From contig NZ_CP108677.1 of the NCBI RefSeq assembly GCF_035994945.1, positions 2,852,001 to 2,916,000 of the forward strand: a DNA stretch of 64,000 bases, given 5' to 3'. The position numbers and the translations under genes were made by a program. Below the pieces are notes generated by a model. That model was not told where the DNA came from. It did no database searches and saw nothing but the letters and a program-made list of their open reading frames with translations. Positions 1 to 10,616 of the stretch are shown in pieces (positions within the stretch are counted from its first letter, which is position 1; each line of letters begins with the position of its first letter). The DNA is from Streptomyces sp. NBC_01216. GTDB lineage: Bacteria; Actinomycetota; Actinomycetes; Streptomycetales; Streptomycetaceae.

Positions 1-1584
1 GGGCTTGAAGGTCTTCGGACCCGGAACGGTCACGGCGACCGACGCGGAGGTCGTCACCTTGCCGGAGGTGTGGGTGGCCCGGACGGCCACGTTGTGCGCG
101 CCGTAGCCGGTGACCGAGGTGGTGGCGCTGCGGGCGCCGGCGCCCGGAGACGCGACGACCTGGCCGTCCACGAGCAGCTCGAACTTGTGGATCAGGGAGT
201 TCGCGGTGCTGGTGGACCAGTTGACCGTGACCGGACCGGGCGTCTCGTAGCCGGTGCCGGCCTTGGTCGCGCCGCCGGAGAGCGAGTCGACCTTCAGACC
301 GGCGACGGTGCCGGTGGCGTAGGCCCGGATGGTGGGCAGCTGCGGGTACAGCATGTTGCCGGGGCACTGGGTGTTGAAGCCGTTGCGGTGCCCGGAGATC
401 GCGTCGAAGCTGTAGGTGCTGTCCTTGGTGAAGGACTCACGGAAGAAGTTCGTCTGGGTGGCGCCCGCGGTCAGCGTGCTCTTGCCGCCGGGGTCGACGC
501 CGTACTGGCCGAGCTTGTAGGCGGCCACCCGCGAGGCGGAGACCAGCGCGGCGTTGGACGCGGCCTGGTCCGTGTAGTCGCCGAGGAGCGCGACGCTGGT
601 CGACTGGGAGTTCCAGCCGTAGGTGTGCGCTCCCTGCACGGGCTGGTCGATGCCGCCCTTGCGCCCCTCGAAGACGGTGCCGCACTTGTCGACGAGGAAG
701 TTGTAGCCGATGTCGCGCCACTTCTCGATGTCGACGTGGTAGTCGAGAATGCTCCGGACGACGTTCTTCGAGGCCGAGCACTCGTACGCGGCGCTCGTGG
801 TGTGGTGGACGAAGATCGCCTTGATCTCGCCGCCGCTGAGGTACTGGGCCGGCTCGGGGGTCTTCTCCTCGATCTCGGTCCCGCCCCACTGGGCGCGGGT
901 GACGACGGGCGGCTGCGGAGCGGTCGACGCCGGACCGGGCACGCTCGGCGGCGTGGTCGGCGGGTCCTCGGCCGCGAAGGCGGCCGGCTCGGCGTTCAGT
1001 TCGCCCCTGTCCTTGGCCTGGGCGCCCACGCCGCCCGGGTCCACCATGTTGAGCTTGAGACCCGCGGGCAGCACGCCGGCCGCGGCTCCGTCGCTCACCC
1101 GGACCTCGGCGCCGTCGGACGCGCCGACCCACACCGGTTCGGTAGAGCCGGGGGCGCCGGGCCGGTCCCCGTCCATGCCGGCGGGGTGCGGCTCGAGCTC
1201 GATCCAGTCGGACCACTTGCCCGTCTCGGCGCTTCGGGTACGCGCCTCGATCGTGCCCTTGACCTTCTCCTCGGGGTTCGTCCAGGTGACGCCGAGGAGA
1301 CCGAACGGCTCGGTGGCGCGTCGGGTCAGGGTGGCCTCCCCCTTGCCCTTGTCGGTCAGCGCCAGCTTGTGCACCTGGCTTCTGCCCTTGGCGCGATGCG
1401 CCGCCGAGGAGCTGTAGACCCCGGGCGTATCGGCCTTGGCGTCGTTCTTGTCGATCCCGGTCCCGGCACCGTTCGCCACGGCCTGGAAGCCCAGGACCGC
1501 GAGGACGCCCACCGCGGTCCCCAGCGCGGTACGACGCACCCGCGTCGCCTTCGTCGTCCGTCGTGCTCGACGTCCCGAACTCAA
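1..1584 (-). CDS. Secreted PGRP-type N-acetylmuramoyl-L-alanine amidase (3' end outside window)
   Basis: Predicted secreted zinc amidase that cleaves the MurNAc-L-Ala bond of peptidoglycan. The first 528 codons are visible and the C-terminus lies outside the window. A TTG start at 1584 follows a GGGGGAGA ribosome site. The N-terminus is Arg/Lys-rich (SSGRRARRTTK), followed by a hydrophobic signal segment (ALGTAVGVLAVLGF). The PGRP/amidase domain starts near RAQWGG. Zinc ligands are likely one of the paired His at about residues 260-261 (FVHHTTS), His399 in SGHRNG and Cys407 in QCPG. A beta-sandwich region with an Ig/FN3-like repeat (LIHKFELLVDGQVV) follows. Cell-wall remodelling is the likely role. 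It is separated from tuf by a strong terminator. Family assignment is firm; the exact substrate is not known. Confidence 0.88.
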   Translation of the reverse strand, partial: MSSGRRARRTTKATRVRRTALGTAVGVLAVLGFQAVANGAGTGIDKNDAKADTPGVYSSSAAHRAKGRSQVHKLALTDKGKGEATLTRRATEPFGLLGVTWTNPEEKVKGTIEARTRSAETGKWSDWIELEPHPAGMDGDRPGAPGSTEPVWVGASDGAEVRVSDGAAAGVLPAGLKLNMVDPGGVGAQAKDRGELNAEPAAFAAEDPPTTPPSVPGPASTAPQPPVVTRAQWGGTEIEEKTPEPAQYLSGGEIKAIFVHHTTSAAYECSASKNVVRSILDYHVDIEKWRDIGYNFLVDKCGTVFEGRKGGIDQPVQGAHTYGWNSQSTSVALLGDYTDQAASNAALVSASRVAAYKLGQYGVDPGGKSTLTAGATQTNFFRESFTKDSTYSFDAISGHRNGFNTQCPGNMLYPQLPTIRAYATGTVAGLKVDSLSGGATKAGTGYETPGPVTVNWSTSTANSLIHKFELLVDGQVVASPGAGARSATTSVTGYGAHNVAVRATHTSGKVTTSASVAVTVPGPKTFKP

Positions 1585-1696
1585 GTTGTCTCCCCCTTGA
1601 TGGACATGACATAGCCAACCGTCCGCATGCTACTGGCAGCTACTGTCACGCCCACCACAGGGGGCACACCTGTCACATAAGTCCACCGGAACGGCC

Positions 1697-1738
1697 GAGG
1701 GCCCCCGACCCGCCGCGAACGGCGGGCCGGGGGCCCTC
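1697..1738 (-). terminator. Terminator downstream of tuf
   Basis: A long GC-rich inverted repeat with a CGAA loop (arms GAGGGCCCCCG... and ...CGGGGGCCCTC) lies 45 bases past the tuf stop and before the amidase gene. It would end the ribosomal/elongation-factor transcript. Confidence 0.8.
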
Positions 1739-1782
1739 TCATGACGCTCCGTCAGAAGCGGCGCAGGTCAGACGATCGACAA

Positions 1783-2976
<1,194 letters not shown>

Positions 2977-3124
2977 TGGGGTCCTCCTGGAGTGGTTCTG
3001 AACGCCTTGCTTCATCGGCGCCAGGTGATCTTTGCTGGGATGCCATCCGCCGGGGCCCGGTCCTCGGGTTTCGGGGCTGAGCCCCGGCGACTGGTGTCAA
3101 GCCTAAAGCGTGAACTCGGGAGAG

Positions 3125-5254
<2,130 letters not shown>

Positions 5255-5292
5255 AAGGCTCAATCTTCTCTCGGTCTCGATGTGGGTAGCGA

Positions 5293-5763
5293 CTACCAGC
5301 GGTAGTGCGCGAAGGCCTTGTTGGACTCGGCCATCTTGTGCGTGTCCTCGCGCTTCTTGACCGAAGCGCCGAGGCCGTTGGAGGCGTCGAGGAGCTCGTT
5401 CATGAGGCGCTCGGTCATGGTCTTCTCGCGACGGGCGCGGGAGTAGCCCACGAGCCAGCGGAGCGCGAGCGTGGAGGCGCGACCGGGCTTGACCTCGATC
5501 GGCACCTGGTAGGTGGCGCCACCGACACGGCGGGACTTGACCTCGAGGGACGGCTTCACGTTCTCGAGAGCGCGCTTCAGCGTGATGACCGGGTCGTTGC
5601 CGGTCTTCTCGCGGAGGCCCTCCATGGCGCCGTAGACGATGCGCTCGGCGGTGGAGCGCTTGCCGTCCAGCAGGATCTTGTTGATCAGCGAGGTGACAAG
5701 AGGAGAGCTGTAGACCGGGTCGATGATGACCGGGCGCTTCGGGGCGGGGCCCTTACGAGGCAT
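5293..5763 (-). CDS. rpsG: 30S ribosomal protein S7
   Basis: S7, 156 residues, a primary 16S rRNA binder in the small-subunit head. The N-terminus [18 protein letters not shown] and the C-terminus NKAFAHYRW are family-typical. It lies two bases after rpsL, consistent with translational coupling in the rpsL-rpsG-fusA-tuf operon. In E. coli S7 autoregulates this operon; no regulatory element was recognised here. Confidence 0.98.
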
Positions 5764-5765
5764 TC

Positions 5766-6137
5766 TTACTTCTCCTTCTTGGCGCCGTAGCGGCTGCGAG
5801 CCTGCTTACGGTTCTTGACGCCCTGCGTGTCGAGGGAACCACGGATGATCTTGTAGCGAACACCCGGCAGGTCCTTCACACGGCCACCGCGCACGAGCAC
5901 GATGGAGTGCTCCTGCAGGTTGTGGCCCTCACCCGGGATGTAGGCCGTGACCTCGATGCCCGAGGTCAGACGCACACGCGCGACCTTACGGAGGGCCGAG
6001 TTCGGCTTCTTCGGGGTGGTCGTGAACACACGCGTGCAGACGCCACGACGCTGAGGGGAACCCTCGAGTGCGGGCGTCTTGTTCTTCTCGACCTTGTCCT
6101 GCCGGCCCTTACGGACCAGCTGCTGGATCGTAGGCAC
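5766..6137 (-). CDS. rpsL: 30S ribosomal protein S12
   Basis: S12, 123 residues, at the decoding centre. The streptomycin-determining positions Lys43 (in TTPKKPNS) and Lys88 (in GGRVKDLPG) are wild type, so no rpsL-type streptomycin resistance is predicted. It is the first gene of its operon, with its own promoter about 190 bases upstream and a long leader. In Streptomyces lacking inserts this gene lies a short distance from rpoC; here about 19 kb intervenes. Confidence 0.98.
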
Positions 6138-6329
6138 TACTTCTCCGGTTTCTGTGTGCCGTCGGTGAAACTAACCTGGAACATTCGCCGACCCACGCGG
6201 TCGGGTGTGTCGAATACTGCGGACTCCCGCCGGGGCGGAAAGGGCGCAGATCGCGGTGGCCGTTCTCGGACTCGCCGTGCGGTTGAGGACACGCACACGA
6301 GCCCAGGCACACCCCAGGCACAAGGTCTG

Positions 6330-6358
6330 AGCGTACCTATCGCATGGACTCCGGTCAA
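6330..6358 (-). promoter_or_regulatory. Likely housekeeping-sigma promoter of the rpsL operon
   Basis: Read on the minus strand, TTGACC is followed after 17 bases by TACGCT, close to the TTGACA-N17-TANNNT HrdB consensus. The remaining bases from here to rpsL (6138-6329) form the leader; I see no gene in it. The 105 bases between this promoter and the next gene upstream also hold nothing recognisable. Confidence 0.75.
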
Positions 6359-6463
6359 AACAAATGCCCACGCGCACGATCACCCTCCGCGCGCTGACGA
6401 CCTCGGGGAACGCCCGGAGCGGGGGGTGCGGCGCCGCTCCGGGGGCGGTCCGGCCGACAGCCT

Positions 6464-7258
6464 TCAGGGCGGTTCACGCCCAGGTGCCGGGCGCCGTGCG
6501 CGCGGCGAGGGGATCCGGGGAATGGTCGGGACCTTCGACGTGCGGCGCTTGGGCACCAGACCGGGCCGGTTCCCGGGCGCCGCGGCGGGGGGCGCGGGGA
6601 CGGCGCCCGGGGCCGGAGCCCGGCCTTCACCCGGGCCCGGACCGTCGTGCGGCCCCGTCCACCCGGCCCGCCCGCCGCGGTGACCGCCCAGGGGCACCGG
6701 TTCCCCGGCCCCGCCCGAGGCGTCGTCGGCCGTCCCGCGGCCCGCGGCCGGTGCCCGGCCCGCGTCCGACGTCATGCCCGCTCCCGGCACGCCGGCCGCT
6801 TCCACGCGGTCTCGCGGGAAGGGGATCACAGCGGCCTGCCCCGGGGTGCGGTCCACCACCCGGAGGGGACGGGCGCGGGCGCGCCGGACCTCCTCCAGGG
6901 CCGATTCGTACTCGGCGGCCGCCTCGCGCCAGCCCAGGGCGTAGGCCCGGATCTCGCGGCGCTCGATCTCCGCGCGCAGCAGGACGGCCACGTCCCCGGG
7001 GGCGTGCTCCTCCAGCAGACGGCCGAGCGCGGAGAGCAGTGCCGGGAGGTCGTCCGGACGTCCCGCCGCCTCGGGGTCGTCGGCGGCCGGCGCGGGGAGG
7101 TCGTCGGCGTGCTGCGCGCCACCCTCGCCCGCGGCCCCTGGCGGCGCCTCACCGGCCGCTCGCTCACCCCCCGGGTCCGGCGGCCCCTCGCCGCCGACCG
7201 TCGGGCCTGACCCGACGCCACCGCCCCCGGTGCCGGAGGAGCGGTCTTCCTCCTGCAT
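6464..7258 (-). CDS. Conserved hypothetical low-complexity protein
   Basis: About 264 residues, not assigned to a family. The middle holds a helical, charged core (LPALLSALGRLLEEHAPGDVAVLLRAEIERR, shown only in part: LLRAEIERREIRAYALGW) followed by RTPGQAAVIPFPRD. Both ends are Gly/Pro/Ala-rich and probably disordered, and the C-terminus is basic (RIPSPRARRPAPG). The start at 7258 was chosen because GC3 drops sharply upstream; ATGs at 7282 or further up are possible. It lies between rpsL and the tail island, on the same strand as rpsL, so it is likely the last core gene before the inserted region. Confidence 0.6.
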   Translation of the reverse strand: MQEEDRSSGTGGGGVGSGPTVGGEGPPDPGGERAAGEAPPGAAGEGGAQHADDLPAPAADDPEAAGRPDDLPALLSALGRLLEEHAPGDVAVLLRAEIERREIRAYALGWREAAAEYESALEEVRRARARPLRVVDRTPGQAAVIPFPRDRVEAAGVPGAGMTSDAGRAPAAGRGTADDASGGAGEPVPLGGHRGGRAGWTGPHDGPGPGEGRAPAPGAVPAPPAAAPGNRPGLVPKRRTSKVPTIPRIPSPRARRPAPGREPP

Positions 7259-7470
7259 ACGTGTCTCTCGCTCGCGTCCCATCGCTTCGCCGCCCATCCC
7301 GCCCCCCCGTCGGAGCGCCCCCGGCGGCGCGTCCGGACCCGGGCACGCCGCGACTTCGCCCGTCGTGACACGTGTCGTGCGCGTTCGTGCGGGGCGTACT
7401 GCCTGCGTCAGCATGGGGGGACAGGCCGTGACAGCTTACTGGGGCCCTCCGGGCACGGGGTCGTGCCTCA

Positions 7471-7505
7471 GAGGCTGTCGGTCGAGGGCCGCCCGGCAGG
7501 CCCTC
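7471..7505. repeat. Degenerate copy of the GAGCCTGTCGGGTG palindrome family
   Basis: GAGGCTGTCGG...GGCAGGCCCTC lies at the 3' end of the XRE gene. It is the weakest of six related palindromes in the window (others at 24949, 41238, 44931, 50877 and 52485). It may act as the terminator of the XRE gene. Confidence 0.5.
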
Positions 7506-7953
7506 AGTCCTGGGCGAGCGGGACCCGCCGGGCGGGCGTGGACGTGGACGGCAGGAACTGCCCCGCCACCCTGATGAACATCTCACGCTGGTCGGCGGCG
7601 ATGCCGAGACCTTCGGCGGCCTCCTCGAGCGTGAGCCTGCGCGTGCCGGACGTCGCCGGCCCCACCCCCGGCGACGGGGCCTGCGGGAGCGGCAGGTCCT
7701 CCTCGGTGAGCCGGCCGGAACGGATGAGCATCTCCCGCACCGACACGTCGAGGACGTGCGCGAGGCGCCGGGTGGTCTCCAGGTCCGGCATGGACTGCCG
7801 CTGGAGCAGGCGGGTGATCGCGGCGCGGTGGACGCCCGCCTCGTCGGCGAGCCGGGACTTGCCCCCGCCGCGCGGGCTGTCGATGTCGAAGCCGCGGCGA
7901 CGGATGAGCTCTTCGATCCAGGCGGCGAACTGGTCCAGGTCAGTGGCGGTCAT
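7504..7953 (-). CDS. XRE-family helix-turn-helix regulator of the tail island
   Basis: 149 residues. An N-terminal helical segment precedes an HTH at about residues 32-80 (KSRLADEAGVHRAAITRLL, then TRRLAHVLDVSV), typical of Cro/CI-like repressors. A Pro/Gly linker and a second short helical region (LTLEEAAEGLGIAADQREMF) follow, perhaps for dimerisation. The ATG at 7953 is preceded by GGGAGG. It is divergent from the WhiB-like gene, with 185 bases between them that carry candidate operators. By position it is the island's repressor; that role is inferred. Confidence 0.78.
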   Translation of the reverse strand: MTATDLDQFAAWIEELIRRRGFDIDSPRGGGKSRLADEAGVHRAAITRLLQRQSMPDLETTRRLAHVLDVSVREMLIRSGRLTEEDLPLPQAPSPGVGPATSGTRRLTLEEAAEGLGIAADQREMFIRVAGQFLPSTSTPARRVPLAQD

Positions 7954-7996
7954 GGGTGATGTCGCCTCCCTCCGAAGCGGACCCCAGAATATCGCG

Positions 7997-8008
7997 CTTG
8001 CGCGCACG
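7997..8008. promoter_or_regulatory. Candidate XRE operator, half-site type
   Basis: CTTGCGCGCACG matches the [GC]TTGC[GA][CA]GC[GTA]CG pattern found four times in the regulatory part of the island (also 8069, 8385 and 9986). It lies in the divergent promoter region between the XRE and WhiB-like genes. Confidence 0.35.
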
Positions 8009-8068
8009 GAATTACGTGCTCCTGCGCGCGCACGGTGTCGATTTGGCGAAGGGTGCCCGATCAAAGAA

Positions 8069-8088
8069 GTTGCGAGCGCGAGCGCAAC
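8069..8088. promoter_or_regulatory. Palindromic candidate operator upstream of the WhiB-like gene
   Basis: GTTGCGAGCGCGAGCGCAAC is an inverted repeat with GTTGCG/CGCAAC ends. It sits 50 bases before the WhiB-like start, and its left half matches sites at 7997, 8385 and 9986. It is a plausible binding site for the XRE protein. Confidence 0.45.
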
Positions 8089-8138
8089 ATGTCAGTGTGC
8101 GGGTTCGCAACATCCATTCCGACCCCGGAGACCGCCTG

Positions 8139-8438
8139 ATGCACCCGCCCGAAGCGCCGGAGACCGACGACTGGCGCGCCGCCGCCGCCTGCGTGGGGCT
8201 CTCTCCCCTGATCGTGTTCGCCCGGCGCGAGGATGAGGCCCGACCTGCACTGACGGCGTGCGGCCGATGCCCGGTGGCCCGCCGCTGCGAGGAGGTGGTG
8301 GCACCCGCGGACAGCTACTTCGACGGGGTCTCCGCCGGACGCCTCTGGCGCAACGGCCGACCGGTCCGCGCCCGCCGCAAGGACGTTGCACGCTCGCGCG
8401 CTAGCGAACAGTCCGAACGCACCGGGCACCAGGCGTGA
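8139..8438 (+). CDS. WhiB-like (Wbl) iron-sulfur transcription factor, divergent
   Basis: 99 residues with the four Wbl cysteines at 18, 41, 44 and 50 (ACVG, CGRCPVARRC), expected to hold a [4Fe-4S] cluster. The usual Gly-Trp turn is altered to DGVSAGRLW, and the C-terminus is basic (RPVRARRKD), consistent with DNA or sigma-factor contacts. The ATG at 8139 was chosen because upstream in-frame sequence reads through the regulatory region. Wbl proteins are common in actinophages and mobile elements. A role in switching the island is inferred. Confidence 0.85.
   Translation: MHPPEAPETDDWRAAAACVGLSPLIVFARREDEARPALTACGRCPVARRCEEVVAPADSYFDGVSAGRLWRNGRPVRARRKDVARSRASEQSERTGHQA
8385..8396. promoter_or_regulatory. 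Candidate operator within the 3' end of the WhiB-like gene
   Basis: GTTGCACGCTCG matches the island's recurring motif and is followed by a partial inverted arm (TAGCGAAC). It could act on the next gene, which starts at 8578. Confidence 0.3.
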
Positions 8439-8577
8439 CCGCTGCGCGACGCGTAGTCCCTCTACGCCACCGCGCCGATCCGCCGATGACGTCACGCGTA
8501 CGCCGCTCGGAGTGCGCACGTCCGGACCACCCGGGCGCCCCGGTTGTCCCTTGTTCACCGCACTGGCTGGAGGCTTC

Positions 8578-9294
8578 ATGACCACGCCCTCTCAGGACGC
8601 CGCCCTCTGGATCGAGGCGCTGCTGCGGCAGTTCCCCGAGCTGCTGTCCGAGCTCGCCCCGGGCCGGAGCGGCCCGTCGAACGGCTTCGCGGAGCGGCGG
8701 CCGACGGCGGGTGAGGCCGAGGAGCTGCGCCGGGAGCGCCGGGAGGCGCTGCTCATGGAACAACGGCACGGGCTGGCCGTGCCCGGTCACTCCGCCGCCC
8801 CGCTGCGGCTGTACGTCTCCGACGCCCTCCGGGACATCACCGACGGGGTCGTCGAGCTGGACGAGGCCGTCCACGACAAGCTCGGGCTGGGCAGGCCCCG
8901 CCACGCGCGGGTGCCGCAGCGCCTCGCACGGGTCCTCGCGCTGCTCGACAGGGCGGCGGACCACCCCACGCTCGTCGCACACGTCCGCGACGAGTCGCGC
9001 CGGATGGCCCGTCGTTGCGCCCGCGCACTCGGGGACAGCGAGTCGATGGTGCGGGTACGCGGGCGTTGCCCGTGGTGCGCGTCGGTGTCGCTGCGCGCTT
9101 TCCCCGCCCGCCGCGCGGTGCTGTGCGTCAACCCCGCGTGCCGCTGCGAGGACGAGCGGTGCGACTGCCACAGCGATCCGGCCTACCGGCACGTCTGGCG
9201 GGAGGCCGACTGGGCGGGACTGGCCGCGGCGGGCGCCGACCGTGCCGAGATCGCCGCGTCCATGGACACCGCGGACGAGGGGGTGCGCCGATGA
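8578..9294 (+). CDS. Actinophage-type zinc-ribbon protein of unknown function
   Basis: 238 residues. The N-terminal two thirds are helical and charged. The C-terminal part carries a cysteine cluster at 164, 167 (CPWC), 183, 188, 190, 195 and 197 (CVNPACRCEDERCDCH) that should bind zinc, perhaps two ions. No catalytic motif is recognised. It overlaps the next gene by ATGA, so the two are translationally coupled. Position among regulators suggests a DNA- or RNA-binding regulatory role, but this is only inference. Confidence 0.7.
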   Translation: MTTPSQDAALWIEALLRQFPELLSELAPGRSGPSNGFAERRPTAGEAEELRRERREALLMEQRHGLAVPGHSAAPLRLYVSDALRDITDGVVELDEAVHDKLGLGRPRHARVPQRLARVLALLDRAADHPTLVAHVRDESRRMARRCARALGDSESMVRVRGRCPWCASVSLRAFPARRAVLCVNPACRCEDERCDCHSDPAYRHVWREADWAGLAAAGADRAEIAASMDTADEGVRR

Positions 9295-9479
9295 CCACCG
9301 CCGCGGCCCCCCTGATCAACGCGACCCTGGCCGCCGAGGAGGCGGGGGTCGTCCCCGCCACGATCCGCAAGTGGGTGCAGCTCGGGCACCTGGTCCCGGC
9401 CGGCCGTCAGGGCCGCGCGCTGCTCTACCGGCTCGAGGACGTGTTCGCCGCCGAGCGGACCGCGCGCCGCGGGCCGTAG
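9291..9479 (+). CDS. Small MerR/excisionase-like helix-turn-helix protein
   Basis: 62 residues, almost entirely one winged HTH: ATLAAEEAGVVPATIRKWVQ followed by the GHLVPAGRQGRALLY wing and a short helix. This resembles HTH_17/MerR-type DNA-binding domains without an effector domain. It is coupled by four-base overlap to the zinc-ribbon gene and followed directly by a double hairpin terminator. Likely a small regulator. Confidence 0.72.
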   Translation: MTTAAAPLINATLAAEEAGVVPATIRKWVQLGHLVPAGRQGRALLYRLEDVFAAERTARRGP

Positions 9480-9481
9480 CG

Positions 9482-9557
9482 GGTCCGTGGACCGGGCCCC
9501 GGCCGGTCCACGGACCAGGAAGAGGTGGCCGCCCCCGCATCGGGGGCGGCCACCTCT
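9482..9557 (+). terminator. Double hairpin terminator closing the regulatory operon
   Basis: Two perfect inverted repeats in series: arms of 14 bases (GGTCCGTGGACCGG / CCGGTCCACGGACC) and of 17 bases at 9521-9537 / 9541-9557. They separate the early plus-strand genes from the convergent minus-strand gene that ends at 9574, so the element probably works in both directions. Confidence 0.85.
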
Positions 9558-9573
9558 CACGTCTGTCCCGGGC

Positions 9574-9867
9574 TCATGTCCCGGAATCCCCCTCGGGGCG
9601 CATCCGCAGGACCTGGGCGCTCACCCTCGCCCCACCGCACGCGGTCTGCGCGGGCGCGGCCCGCAGAGCCTCCTGCCACCCGCTCGTGAACCCGCGGATC
9701 TCCGCGTCCACGGCGATCCTGGCGCCGACCTTGCCGACCACTGCCGTGAGCGTGCGCGCGACCTCTCCCGTGTAGCTCCCGCGCTCCCCCGCCTCGGCGG
9801 CGACTTCCACGGCTGCCGCGACCACCTCGGTAAGCCGCTCCTGCGCACTGCCACCTCCGTCGACCAC
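9574..9867 (-). CDS. Small helical protein behind a predicted SOS box; possible island activator
   Basis: 97 residues with no recognised family. The first half is strongly helical (AQERLTEVVAAAVEVAAEAG), followed by GSYTGEVARTLTAVVGKVGA and FTSGWQEALRAA. The GTG at 9867 (GTCGAC next) was preferred because GGCGGGG sits five bases upstream; a GTG at 9873 is the alternative. A near-consensus LexA site lies just upstream at 9882-9897, over the predicted transcription start of a weak promoter (minus-strand TACCCT at 9905-9910). It is divergent from the structural module. A damage-induced antirepressor or activator role is suggested by position only. Confidence 0.6.
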   Translation of the reverse strand: MVDGGGSAQERLTEVVAAAVEVAAEAGERGSYTGEVARTLTAVVGKVGARIAVDAEIRGFTSGWQEALRAAPAQTACGGARVSAQVLRMRPEGDSGT

Positions 9868-9881
9868 ACGCACCCCGCCTT

Positions 9882-9897
9882 TCGAATTTATGTTCGA
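9882..9897. promoter_or_regulatory. Near-consensus LexA/SOS box
   Basis: TCGAATTTATGTTCGA differs at one arm position from the actinobacterial LexA consensus TCGAAC-N4-GTTCGA. It lies 14 bases before the chosen start of the 97-residue gene and about 110 bases from the structural promoter, in a conspicuously AT-rich patch. Confidence 0.68.
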
Positions 9898-9985
9898 ATC
9901 TCTGAGGGTAGCGCCCTGTACGGGTGGGCGACCACTCGCCACGCGCGCGACCCCCTCCCCCTAAAGATCGACCTCGCACGAACTG

Positions 9986-10015
9986 GTTGCGCGCTCGCAC
10001 GATCTCAATCACAAT
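9986..10015 (+). promoter_or_regulatory. Promoter of the tail structural operon with overlapping operator
   Basis: TTGCGC (9987-9992) and CACAAT (10010-10015) are separated by 17 bases, a moderate match to the housekeeping-sigma consensus. The -35 box lies inside GTTGCGCGCTCG (9986-9997), one of four related sites in the island, so a repressor bound there would block the promoter. The first structural gene starts about 98 bases downstream. Confidence 0.5.
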
Positions 10016-10112
10016 AGGTGCAGCGGCGGAGCTGTGCCCGCATCCCTCCAGGGCACCGCTCCGCCGTTCCGCTTTCCCTGTCCCCCATCGGCAACAGGAG
10101 TGATGCCCCGTC

Positions 10113-10520
10113 ATGAGCTCAGCACCGAGCACCTTCCCGGACGTGGAGGCCATCGTCGTGGACCTCCTCTCCGACCGGGCCGAACTGGCGAGCGCGACCG
10201 TCGACGACACCCCGCCCGCGGGCTTCGACGGCACCCAGCAGGCGGTGATCGTCTCCCGCCGCGGAGGCGCCTGGATCGACGACCTCCATCTCGACCAGCC
10301 GCTGATCGAGCTGGAGTGCTACGGCCCCGACAAGGCGACGGCACACCTGCTGGCCAACGCGGCGCGCGCCGAACTCCTGGCCGCGGCCGGCACGGCGTAC
10401 GGCGCGACGCAGATCACCGACGTCGTCGAGGCCGACGGCCCGCGCTGGCTTCCCGACTACCTCTACACCGCCGCCAACCGCTACCTCTGCGTGCTGCGGC
10501 TCTCCCTCCGTACGGCCTGA
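10113..10520 (+). CDS. Putative tail terminator / tail completion protein
   Basis: 135 residues, matching in size and position the small protein that caps the head-proximal end of siphophage tails. It begins with FPDVEAIVVDLLSDR, contains a conserved-looking IELECYGPDKATAHLLANAA segment and ends in a beta strand (YLCVLRLSLRTA). It is the first gene of the structural operon and lies directly before the tube gene, as in typical siphophages. The assignment relies on synteny and overall pattern rather than a diagnostic motif. Confidence 0.65.
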   Translation: MSSAPSTFPDVEAIVVDLLSDRAELASATVDDTPPAGFDGTQQAVIVSRRGGAWIDDLHLDQPLIELECYGPDKATAHLLANAARAELLAAAGTAYGATQITDVVEADGPRWLPDYLYTAANRYLCVLRLSLRTA

Positions 10521-10543
10521 CCCCGGGCGCGTACCCACCGACC

Positions 10544-10567
10544 AGGCCCCGTCGCCCGACGGGGCCT
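10544..10567 (+). terminator. Intra-operon hairpin before the tube gene
   Basis: Perfect inverted repeat AGGCCCCGTC / GACGGGGCCT with a four-base loop, followed by TTG. It sits between the tail terminator and tube genes, so it may be a partial terminator or an mRNA 3'-end stabiliser. Confidence 0.65.
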
Positions 10568-10616
10568 TTGCCGTACCCACGGCAGCCCACCGCACCACCC
10601 ATCACAAGGAGAAACC

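Noticed and set aside
5870-6015. Streptomycin-resistance substitution in rpsL
   Set aside because: Lys43 and Lys88 are both wild type.
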